From assembly GCA_963931805.1 (NCBI GenBank), contig OZ007500.1, positions 151,678,374 to 151,742,373 of the forward strand: a stretch of DNA of 64,000 nt, given 5' to 3'. Positions 20,841 through 30,689 of this stretch are shown here, piece after piece. This DNA is from Microdon myrmicae (Eukaryota; Arthropoda; Insecta; Diptera; Syrphidae). Positions within the stretch are counted from its first letter, which is position 1. Every line of letters starts with the position of its first letter. A program made the position numbers and the translations under genes. The notes below the pieces were generated by a model that was given only the letters and a program-made list of their open reading frames with translations, made no database searches and was not told where the DNA came from.

Positions 20841-22190
20841 GAGTGCCATTCATTTGATAGGATGCGGAATGTAGATGTCCATCCCGAGAAGAGTAATCTC
20901 TGTGAGCGACTCGGCGCAAGCGTTAACATCGGAGTCTCCGAAGCACACCTCCGACCATGGAACGGATGCGAAGAAATCTCGCAAATCGTCCCAGTTAGCA
21001 GCCTCATACTTCCATACATGGCGAAGCTGCCTAGGCCGGTTTTTCGCTTGATATGCAAGTGCTTGCGCGACAGACACCAAGCAGTGATCTGAGTTTCCCA
21101 GTGGCGCAGAAACCTCTACGGTATAAATACTCGGTTCGGATGTCATAAACAGGTCCAGGGTGTTCGCATAATCGCCTGGGGCATACGGCATTCGCGTTGG
21201 CTCCTCCACGAGTTGAGTCAAGTTGTGGCTTACAGCAAACATCTCCGCCATTCTCCCAGCCTCGTCGGTTCTGTTAGAATGTGACAACCAGCCGGAATTG
21301 TGTACATCAAAATCGCCAAGGACAACCATTTCAGAAGCTGGGTGGTTGATCTGTATCCAGTCGACGGTATGTGAAAGATGTTCGAAAAATGTCGCCGGTC
21401 GATCGTCATTCGGGGAGCGGTAAAGATAACAAAAAAATTTAACGCAATTCCTCAGCACGACCCTCAACCATATGATGTCCATATCATTGGGTTCCAACGT
21501 CTCCGTCCTCTGGCAAACGAGATTGGACTGCGTGAGCACACAGGCTCCACCCTTAAAACGGAAACTCGAATATAAGTCGTATCGTGAGCAACGAAGATAT
21601 GTCGAATCAGTTGACGAATCGACCTGGGTCTCGGTTAGGGCAAGGATATCATTACAAAATGCCGTTACCAGTCGAGCGTGGGCAGAGCCTCGAGAGCGAG
21701 CCCAATTATGCGATGACGAACCTCTTAAACTTCGGTTGTGTATCATAATATCTGCATGATGGTCACCCTGACATAGTCCTCCCCGGAGATACGAATGGGA
21801 GACTAGTTTACCTGCGGAATTCTTTATATCAAAAGGTACCATCATGTCTTATCTCCGTGTCAATCCGGACAATCTGCCACATATCCGAAACACCGTCGAA
21901 GATTTCTCTCGACGATGTCGTTGAATGTACAGCGGGACGAGGTGGTATCTCACCTTGGGACCGACTACCACCCAAACCAATCTTTCCTCGAACCGGTCCA
22001 TCAGCCAAGCTCCGAAAGATGGCCAGGTATTTCTCCCGACCATTTCACGGAGCCTAAAGTTTGGTGGGGAGGTATTTCACCGGGCGACGGGGCGTTGGGG
22101 CCCCACCTACCACTCGGCCTTTAGTCGCCTCTTACGACAAGCCGGCCCAGCTGTGAGTATATTCTAACGCCCCACTCACAGGGCTGATAT
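20841..22190 (-). mobile_element. LINE-B leader and endonuclease domain
   Basis: 22,190-21,850 is the leader, starting near the motif CTGTGAGTATATTCTAACGCC and including GTCGTAAGAGGCGACTAAA, a motif I associate with insect non-LTR elements. The frame 21,845-20,850 encodes the endonuclease (ILALTETQVDSSTDSTYLRC, VVLGDFDVHNSGW, NSDHCLVS). GDFD replaces GDFN, altering a conserved active-site residue. It continues at 19,460-19,286 across the LTR insertion. Confidence 0.85.
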
Positions 22191-22194
22191 AGAG

Positions 22195-23405
22195 CTCCGG
22201 GTTTATAGAACCATGACCATGCCGATTGTTTTATACGGATCTGAAACATGGGCTCTCACAAAATGGGAAGAAAACAAATTCCGCGTTTTCGAGAATAACG
22301 TTTTAAGGAGTATCTTTGGCGGTTGATATGACGAAGAGACAGGACAATGGAGGAAACTTGTTATATGATTAAGTTCATTTAATTATCACCCCCACCTATT
22401 GTAATCTCGTGTCGGCACATGAATATTCTTTATCAATATCAACACATCACATACAAATACAATAGAATATTCCCACATACAATAGATAAATAATTAAAAT
22501 AAATTAAAACCCCTATTTCAAAATCACTAACATACTGCACACAGCCATAGTCTCCCTAATAGTCTCCCTAATTCCGTTTCCACAAAATAACAATCGCCTA
22601 AAAGGATATTGAATGGAACGACACCAGACTTCCTTTTTCTGAATCAGTTAGTGTATGGTCGTTGCTCCGAAGAAGAAAAACTAAATTAACAAATTTTCGA
22701 ATCGAGTCGTGTGTGCGTGCGAAGTTCGTTTTATTGTAATACAAAAAATGTGCATATTGAGTAACTGTGTGGAAGTTACTTGTGAATACCTTTAAATACT
22801 TATAAATACAGTTAAATACTTGTAAACAATAAATAAATACTTTTAAATATTGTTAAATATTGAAGACTCAAATGTGTTTTGAATTCTGAGTGACTGAGCC
22901 TAGTTTAAATCCTGAAAAGGAACTTTTTGTTGATGAAAATGGATAATGTGTGAAGGGAAGAGAGAGCCGCTTTGGGACCCACACAGGATTGTTACCAGCC
23001 AGGAATACACCATAACACTCAAGAATTAAAAAAGGGGGTAAGTTTTGTGTAAAAATACAAACCGTTAAAATAATTGTTAATATATCTTTAACAAACTCCA
23101 CAACCTCGAATTGGAGGAGCTATACCGCAAACCTACAATAGTGAGAGGAATCAGGTCGGGACGTTTGAGGTGGACCGGACATGTGGCGAGAATGGGCAAC
23201 GATGGGACCGTGCGTAGAATTCTTGACGGAAGACCAACGGGAAAGAGACCGATAGGACGTCCGCAACGGAGATGAGAGGACAATGTAAGGTTTGACCTTG
23301 AGGAGATCGGATAGTCAAACGTGGAAGGAGAGTGCACAACACAGGGAGCGATCGCGCAGCCGAGTCAGTGAGGTCATGAACTTCCGGGTTCCTTTAGGTC
23401 AATAT
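22195..23405 (+). mobile_element. LINE-C 3' end, split by a solo LTR
   Basis: 22,195-22,358 and 23,094-23,405 together match the last ~480 bp of LINE-C (C-terminal basic region RLRWTGHVARM..., ending GAACTTCCGGGTTCCT). The 735-bp LTR at 22,359-23,093 interrupts it. Confidence 0.8.
22359..23093 (+). mobile_element. Solo LTR (TGTTA...TAACA), 4-bp target duplication
   Basis: Begins TGTTATATG and ends TTTAACA, flanked by AACT (22355-22358 and 23094-23097) exactly where LINE-C reads GGAAACTCCACAACC. It contains repeated AAATACTTGTAAA motifs near 22,790-22,860. The orientation is not certain. Its family is unknown. Confidence 0.8.
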
Positions 23406-23419
23406 ATAGTAGTTAAAAA

Positions 23420-24190
23420 ATCGGTGATAATAGTGATATTATGAGAATGTGCATTATCATGCAATAATCTTTCACTGCTTAGTTCTCGAATTCAGGTCCA
23501 ACAAAATGAATATGGGTAAGCAAACGCTTCTCTTGCTTGCAGATAACACTCACCATGAACTCGTGTCCTACTTGAAATGAAGTCTTTGTAAATAATTCCC
23601 CTCAAAACGAAAAGCGAGATGAGCATTATTTGGATCTTTGACTTCGCTAAACGTGTTTTTTAAAATGTTCTTTATCTGGTGGCCGCTATTTAACACTCTG
23701 ACGCTTTGTTTCTGGTTTGTAATGAAAATACCACGTTCCAACACCGGTTACAATGGTTCTTAAGAATTATTCGCCAGTTCGAGTATGTTTAATGATGTTT
23801 TTGCAATTCTCAAATCGGTGCAATTTTTGGTCATCATTCGGTTGACGTGGAGCAAACTTTGAATTCAATTTCCGTAGAGCAAATTTTTTAGTTGAAATGC
23901 GATGAATTGTTATTTTTGGTATATTAACCTCCTTTTGCATTTGCATGATCATTGAACATTTCTTGGAAACTGTCATGAAATCAGTACGTTTAATGTCATA
24001 CACAGCTTCCCTGTCTCCCTTGAATTGTTGAAATACTCAAACACTTGCGTTTTGGTTAAACAATTAACACCAGAAGATTTTTTAAGCAATTCAAAGGTTT
24101 CGGTAGCGTTTCTATCATATTTTAAAAGAAAATTTGCTCTTTATATATTTTTGACCGATGCATAAAAACTACTGTCACTTAGTGCGTTCT
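23420..24190 (-). pseudogene. Degenerate mariner-family transposase
   Basis: Minus-strand relics in order: a helix-turn-helix segment NATETFELLKKS...TKTQVFEYF (about 24,110-24,020), then, after many stops, a catalytic-domain relic FHYKPETKRQSV (about 23,740-23,690). These resemble the mariner pattern ATETFELL...VFEWF and YDPETKRQS. It is clearly dead. Confidence 0.7.
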
Positions 24191-25325
24191 TTTTAAGCTT
24201 CCACAGAACGAAATGTAATCTAACTTTGACTCACATTACATAAATCAATCATCAGCCGATATATGACCAACGGTTCCCTCTGGTTTATTTTGGGACGGGG
24301 AGTGTATTATTCCTTTTATTTTAATTTTCTGTTAAGACATCTTTCGTTCCTCTTCTTTATATTTTGAATTTATTTTCTTTGCTTTTATTAATCTTCTTTT
24401 CGTTGCCTTAGTAATCGTGTTCTCCTTTTTAAAATTAATTCAATTCTTCTTTTTTTTGTAGTCGTATTTATTTAACTTTTTTATTTTATTTTTATTCTTC
24501 TTCAGTTTAATTCCGACTTAATCTTTGTTAAATTTTAATTTCCTGAATCTTTTTTATTCTTTATTATTCTTTTTAATACTCATTTAATAATTTGCGGAAT
24601 GTAACTTTTGACCAACGTCAGGTTTGCGACTCCTGCAAGTTGCCAATACACTTTGATCTTGAATCTCGGGAGAACACATGACCAGGTAAACCATCCCACA
24701 TTTGTGTAGTCCGATTGAAGAACGATTTCCTTTGTTTATTTGTCCGTCTTCAATAGACCCGTAGGGTGAACCGGGGCGAATACTTGGGGAGGAAAACTAC
24801 AACTTCCGAACTCACTTGAACAATGTTTATGGCAACACAAACGTGACACAACGACTGATTTTTTATTGTGGAGTCGTGTGCCGCAATGCCAGAGTGCTGT
24901 TTGAATTTGATGCAAGTTCAGTTACAAGTTTGGTTCTATTTACCACATCATACAGATGGTAAGACGATTGTGCAAAGGTTCGATTGAGGACTCTACCATT
25001 TTATTGGACCATCATTTTGTTTTGTATTCCAGTAACATTGGAACTGATAACAGGAGATCTCTGACCGAGTATCACTGTACTAATTTGTTTGGTTAAAAGT
25101 AAAAGAAATAATGATTTATATGCTCATATTCATCTCAAGTTTGTATTTTTATATGTATAATGTTAGATACGTTTTTTTTTGTATAACTACCGATTATTTA
25201 AACATAAAATAAAATGTATATATGGTATTAAAGAATAAACTACACAGGTGAGCAAGCAAGTGGAGCTTGAATTAGGATGTGTGTTCAATGTCCAGTTGCC
25301 GGGAGTCAATTATTCCAGAATTGCA
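24191..25325. other. AT-rich region downstream of trissin
   Basis: Rich in T runs (24,320-24,600). No exon was recognised. The trissin polyadenylation site is expected between about 25,325 and 25,200, where AATAAA-like strings occur (AAGAATAAAC near 25,230, on the plus strand). Confidence 0.4.
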
Positions 25326-25572
25326 TTATATAATACAGTTAGCAACATTCTCTAAGCAAGTCTTTCGGTAGGCATAAAATACGCTCGGTTTTTTATAGGG
25401 TGCTGTGTTATTCGAGTTTGTTAATAAAATATTTGCATGGCGACTGCTCAGCTCGTTGCGCGTGAACATTGCCTTCCCTTGAAGCATAATATAATCGGTT
25501 AGGCGTTTGTTTGAGACCATTTTAATTGTCTTGACTTGAGAACGCTTTCGTAGATAATTAAAACAGCACGTC
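25326..25572 (-). CDS. Trissin: Trissin neuropeptide precursor, last exon
   Basis: This exon encodes the end of the mature peptide and the C-terminal propeptide. It starts after a CACAG acceptor, completes the split Arg codon and reads TCCFNYLRKR. RKR is the expected prohormone-convertase site that frees the C-terminus of the six-cysteine peptide. A propeptide follows with NKRLTDYIMLQGKAMF, which corresponds to a conserved patch I recall in other fly trissin precursors, and it stops at TAA (25328-25326). The 67-bp intron (25573-25639, GTACGA...CACAG) is phase 2 and keeps the frame. Trissin is secreted from neurons and acts on a G-protein-coupled receptor. Confidence 0.9.
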
Positions 25573-25639
25573 CTGTGAGTATGAATTGTATACATATTAA
25601 AAACAAAACAGAAAACCACTTGGTGCATTTGAATCGTAC

Positions 25640-25733
25640 CTGAAGTGCTTGGTTCCACAGGCGTTAGCGCATTCATTGCCACAGGAGTCACATGGGATGG
25701 CGCCGCAACTCATAATCGATACAAACACAATAT
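25640..25733 (-). CDS. Trissin: Trissin neuropeptide precursor, exon with the cysteine-rich core
   Basis: Translated in frame, the exon ends IPCDSCGNECANACGTKHF and joins across the intron to R-TCCF. Thus the six cysteines in the order C-x2-C-x3-C-x3-C...CC match the trissin signature (three disulfides), a pattern I know from Drosophila trissin. Upstream in frame the residues are hydrophobic (IVFVSIMSCGA), which looks like the end of a signal peptide, and a plausible acceptor (TTATTTGTTAG) precedes them at 25735-25734. I therefore prefer an additional upstream exon carrying the start codon over starting at the Met at 25,713, which would leave no signal peptide. That exon was not identified. 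Confidence 0.88.
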
Positions 25734-26895
25734 CTAACAAATAACAGTGAAAGTTCTAGATTATTAGATTCACTGGGACAAATTTCACACTCACAAATTA
25801 GGACATTCTGCAATAACATTTTGAATTTTGATTGTTTTGTTAATTCTTTAAAAGGATGTTAGAGAACTGTCAAACAAAAAGCAGGAAAACGACCGCACAA
25901 CTATTTCTCAAATGTCCACCAGAAAGTATTCTTTTTCTTTTATGCGTATGTAAAAAAAAAAAAGGCTGAACTGTTCCTTATTTTGTTAGTGTCGAATTAC
26001 CGGAATGGGTGCTTTCTAACGTCTGGTTTAGGAGCTGGGCATCTCTAGCCAACTAGCCGTTGGATGTCGTATCGGGTATTTATGACAAGTTCATGCGATA
26101 AAAAATGAGATACGTTCTTGTGTAAGAGATCCTCTTATTAGAAATGAGCTAAGGCCATGGAAGGATTTATCTTTTATGTTCACAATTCAAATTTCTTCTT
26201 TGCCAATAATAATTGTGTACATTCGTGTTGGGTATTATAGAAGGAGACAGAGCCTGGGTATATGTGTGCATACAAAGATATTCAATCTAAAAGGACAAAC
26301 TTCAATGATTTTTATTACAATGCATCTCAACGACCAGTGATGACTTTACGTAAACCCAACAAAATATCCACAAAGTAATTTGCATAAATCTCTTTCAAGT
26401 TCAAACTTTAAATTGCGTTCTGTTTGCGGTGGACAATTGGTATTCATTGCGATGTCACTTGCTGATGAGTCAGCCTCGATGCACGGAGAATATCTATATT
26501 TAAACTCATTTTACTGTTGGATCCTTTACGTCTTATTTTCAAGACGTTATCTTAAATAATTACCTTAAAGGTTATGTTAGTATTTGTTACATCATCTGTA
26601 GATTCGTTTTGCAACTAATCCAGGTTCGTTTATAACCAGTTGGATGGCACGTGTTCTGAGGATATTTCCGGTGTTATTTTGAGTAGATATGAGTTTCGTT
26701 ATGACGTTCAAGGTGAATGCAATTTGGAATCAATACAAAATGCTATTTAAAATCTTAAATTGGAATTTGGGATGAATCTGTGCTTCAACCAGCAGTCGTC
26801 TTCATCTATTACACAATTTAATTTGCAAGAGCTCTCCAGCCTTGTGTAGGTCATCTAAGCTGAGGTTTTTGTCTCATTTTATGCCGGTCGAACGG
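25734..26895. other. Upstream region of trissin; nothing else recognised
   Basis: It should contain trissin intron sequence and possibly its first exon and promoter. I found no unambiguous signal-peptide exon on the minus strand. Confidence 0.35.
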
Positions 26896-26899
26896 AGCT

Positions 26900-27690
26900 T
26901 GATTTTTATTTTTACTTTTATATTTATTTTCATTGTTTTTTTTTTAATATTTGTTTCTTTATTTTTATTTTTTTTTTTTTGTAATTTTTTTTTATCTATA
27001 TTTTTGTTTTTATTTTTATTTTTATTTTTATTTTTTTTAAATTTTTCTTTTTATCTTTATTTTTGTTTTTATTTTTATTTTTGTTTTTATTTTTATTTTT
27101 GTTTTAATTTTTATTTTTTTTATTTTTATTTTTATTTTTTTTTAATTTTTCTTTTTATCTTTATTTTTATATTTATTTTTATTTTTATTTTTATTTTTAT
27201 TTTCATTTTTATTTTTCTTTTTATCTTTATTTTTGTTTTTATTTTTATTTTTATTTTTATTTTTATTTTTATATTTATTTTTATTTTTATTTTTATTTTT
27301 ATTTTTATTTTTATTTTTGTTTTTATTTTTGTTTTTATTTTTATTTTTATTTTTATATTTATTTTTATTTTTCTTTTTATCTTTATTTTTGTTTTTATTT
27401 TTATTTTTATATTTATTTTTATTTTTATTTTTATTTTTCTTTTTATCTTTATTTTTGTTTTTATTTTTATTTTTATTTTTATTTTTATATTTATTTTTAT
27501 TTTTATTTTTATTTTTATTTTTATTTTTATTTTTATTTTTATTTTTATTTTTATTTTTCTTTTTATCTTTATCTTTATCTTTATTTTTGTTTTTATTTTT
27601 ATTTTTATTTTTATTTTTATTTTTATTTTTATTTTTACTTATACTTTTACTCTTACTTTCACTTTCACTTTTACTTTTACTCATTTATTT
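26900..27690. repeat. (TTTTTA)n hexanucleotide satellite, about 0.75 kb
   Basis: The plus strand is an almost unbroken array of TTTTTA with variants TTTTTG, TTTTTC and TTTATC scattered in. The long open frames on both strands (Phe/Ile, Phe/Leu or Lys/Asn repeats) are products of the repeat and are not genes. Towards 27,630 the unit drifts to ACTTTT. Confidence 0.95.
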
Positions 27691-28325
27691 TTTTAAAAAG
27701 TTATCAATTTTAAGGGTTTTAATAGTAAAAATGCTAACCATCATGGAAGCCATATTTAAAATGGGGGAAATGTCACTAGCTCTTTCGTATAGTTTGATTT
27801 TAAAAATAAAAGTATAATTTTAAAATAAAAAAAAAGTTTTCCTTATGTGCTATATTTTGTATTTTATTTTTTTTTAAAACATGTCGTCCCTATTGGGAAA
27901 TCTATTATTTACGCTGTTAGATTAAACGTTACATACGCTTTTCCCATTTGGGAATTAACACTTAAAATTGCGTACAGATAAAAATATAAAATACAAAGTT
28001 ATCACGGTTGATCGTCCTGTTCCTTGTTGGGATTGATTGGAGTTGATAATGTTTTCCTTGGTTTCTAGTTTATCTTGTTGAAGAATTTCTTTGTCGTGCT
28101 TATCTTGGCATTGTGGTCGTTTTTCTTTTGATGTATGATTCAAATGCACCAACTGAAGTGGGCAACGAGCTACCGTGATGCTTTTATTAGGTTACAGTAG
28201 CTCAGAATACAGAAGACCGAGTTGATTCTACGAAGTGCATAGCATGAGCTTCGGGCCACGGATATTCGATATTCGAACTTGAAGTTGATGTTCAATCATA
28301 CCTAGACTTCCTTTTCAATTTTCTG
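27691..28325. other. Unassigned
   Basis: No gene or element recognised. Confidence 0.35.
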
Positions 28326-28500
28326 CAAAATGGGATTTTGAGGTACGCTTAAATGTGAGAGCACAGAACGAACGTAAGAAGAGGTCGAGGATACAGAAAG
28401 GATGTATTGATGGACATTGGTCTTAAATGCCTAGACATTTCAATGACGAGGAAACACTTGTTCAAGCAGATCATTCCACATTCGAATGATCCGAATAAAA
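28326..28500 (-). mobile_element. LINE-A 3' end fragment
   Basis: Matches the reverse complement of the LINE-A 3' end (48,000-48,110), with the GGGATTTTGA and TTAAATGT landmarks also seen at 55,030. Confidence 0.6.
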
Positions 28501-28537
28501 AATGACTCTATGTTTATTTGTGCGCCTGAAGTTGACT

Positions 28538-29239
28538 TGTGGCGTTTCTAGCAGATAGACACACAATATGCAAGCAAATAGTAAAGAGCACCGAAAGGGA
28601 AATCGAATAAGCAAAAAGCATCAGAGCTGTATACCATAGTGATAAAGTAACAACTCTACATCAGCTGAGTGTACTTGAGTTTAGAAATCGAATTCGTACA
28701 CGCGGTCAGTACCCTGATGCTTCATTGCTTCGCTTCTCACCCGTTTCATCGTATGTTCAAATCACCGTCTTCACTATCCTTGCTTAACACAACAATCCGA
28801 CGTGATCTGCATACACACAACACACAATCTCCCATAGACAAACAGAACTTTACTACTCAATCACGACTTCCGCATAGAGCACCGGCACACTCGTCTCCTC
28901 CGACGTCCTCTCGCTCGCTCGTTCCTCGCTCCATCGTTCGCACACAAAGTTGATCGTAACAAAGTTACTGAGGAGGGAGTAGTGTGGCGTTTCTAACAGA
29001 TACACACACAATATGCAAGCAAATAGTGAGGAACACCGAAAGGAAATTCGAATAAGCGAAAAGCATCAGAACCGCATACCATAGCGATAACATAACAATT
29101 AAGTGTATTTGAGTTCAGAAATCGAATTCGTACACGCGGCAGTGGCTTGATGTTGAGCATTGGTTACATTTTTAGTGATTCTAACCGTCACAGCGTCAGT
29201 TCGAATTACACGTTCTGCACTATCGTCGCAAACGCTATA
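28538..29239 (+). mobile_element. TRIM-like miniature LTR element, complete with TSD
   Basis: LTR 1 (28538 to about 28790) and LTR 2 (28983-29239) both start TGTGGCGTTTCTA and share most of their length. Between them are only about 190 bp, which include a PBS-side sequence (CCGACGTGATCTG) and a polypurine tract GAGGAGGGAGTAG (28970-28982) directly before LTR 2. The element is flanked by GACT (28534-28537 and 29240-29243). It has no coding capacity and would need proteins from another element. LTR 1 is diverged at its right end. Confidence 0.8.
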
Positions 29240-29281
29240 GACTTTCAAAGGGAACTAATGGTGCTCTGTGTTTGACCAATT

Positions 29282-30143
29282 GATAACACCCCCAAACAAT
29301 TCCAATCAAACAGAGGAAAAATACCATTGATAACACCCCCAGACTATTCCAATCAGACAGAGGAAAAATCCTAGGGATGGCACCCACAATCTACATCAGA
29401 GTGCGATAACACTCGTCATATAAATACAAGATGCAAAGACAGCAGCGACATTCCCAATTCATCAATACTATAGACACTAAGTAATAAGATCATCATTATC
29501 ATCGGCACTACAACCGGGATCCGGTCTTGGCCTTATTTAACAAGTCTGAGGCTTGTTAAATTGTCCATAATAATTTGTTTTTCCAGGAAAGGTTATTAGC
29601 CTTGCGCCAAAAGTAATAAGATACAACTGTTAAATAGTGTGTAAGTGTTTTGTTGAAATAAAGTTATATTTTTTTATTAGCTTTAACTTGTGGAATCATA
29701 ATTCGCGGGAACCGGTAGTACAATTAGAGTATCTTGTGTTTACTTAAGACACCCTAAACGGATTACACAATTGACCCGATGATACGGACGGCAGAACCGC
29801 ACGTGCTGGCTCGTCGGCGGTTGGGCTTGTACTTGTGCGTCCGGAGTGGCGAAACTGAAGCACCAAATCCCTCACAGGCACCAACTCCCCTGCGGGAAGC
29901 CGATGTACCCTCTTATACGGACCCACGTCCACGTAGACGTAGCGTGAAGTTACCGGACTTTACGTCCGACAACTCTGGCTTCTGGTTTGGCTATGCCGAA
30001 CAGACCTTCAACTGGGAAGGTATCTCGGACGAACAGGAGAAATTTCTCCTGATAACTCGAGAGCTGGACCCAATCTTGCTTCCTTACGCGAAGCATTTAA
30101 TAAAACCCCCATCATCCCGACCCTACACCACATTCAAAGAAAT
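29282..30143 (+). mobile_element. LTR retrotransposon relic: LTR plus gag start
   Basis: Two tandem 47-bp units (TTGATAACACCCCCA) open the region. An LTR-like section with AATAAAG (near 29,660) follows, then a frame from 29,779. It encodes RSVKLPDFTSDNSGFWFGYAEQTF (here in part), resembling the start of the capsid domain in mag-type Gypsy gag (LPxFxxDNPxxWFxxxExxF). The frame is cut at about 30,143, where the second TRIM begins. A 121-bp mini-element is inserted in the LTR part. Confidence 0.7.
29491..29611 (-). mobile_element. tRNA-free LINE-D mini-element (121 bp) with 11-bp TSD
   Basis: Flanked by AGTAATAAGAT (29480-29490 and 29612-29622). On the minus strand it starts TTTGGCGCAAGGCTAATAACC, contains the LINE-D start-codon region (ATTATGGACAATTTAAC) joined at once to the LINE-D 3' tail (TAAATAAGGCCAAGACCGG), and ends in GAT-type repeats. 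It is the SINE body without the tRNA head. Confidence 0.88.
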
Positions 30144-30660
30144 GGTGATTCTAACTGTCATAGCGTCAGTTCGAATCACATGTTCTTCACTATCATGGCA
30201 AACGCCATAATTGGTGACCCCGACGTGATCTGTACACACAGCACACACTTTTCCATAGTAAACACAACTTCACGACACGATCACGACTTCCGCATAGAGC
30301 ACCACCACAATCGCCTGCTCCGACGTTCTCTCGTTCGCTAGGTCTTCGGTTCCACACGAAGTTGATCGTAACAAAGTTACTGAGGAGGGAGTAGTGTGGC
30401 GTTTCTAACAGACACACACAATACACAAGCAAATAGTGAAGAACACCGAACGAAAATCGAATAAGAAAATACATCAGAGCAGTATACCATAGCGATAACA
30501 TAACAATTCCACATCAGTTGAATGTACTTGAGTTTAAAAATCAAATTCGCACACGCGACCCAGTAGCCTGATGTGTTAAGCATTGGTTCAATTTTTGGTG
30601 ATTCTAACTGTCATAGCGTCAGTTCGAATCACACGTTCTTCACTATCATCGCAAACGCTA
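30144..30660 (+). mobile_element. Second TRIM-like element, 5' LTR truncated
   Basis: 30,144-30,207 is the right end of an LTR (GCAAACGCCATA), followed by TTGGTGACCCCGACGTGATC, a primer-binding-site-like sequence, an internal region of about 185 bp nearly identical to the one at 28,791-28,982, the polypurine tract GAGGAGGGAGTAG (30382-30394) and the 3' LTR (30395 to about 30660). Confidence 0.75.
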
Positions 30661-30689
30661 TCAAGCCAGTGTGCGAATATAGAGTCAAG

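Noticed and set aside
26842..27817. Large open frames of Phe/Ile/Leu or Lys/Asn repeats
   Set aside because: They are translations of the (TTTTTA)n array on both strands.
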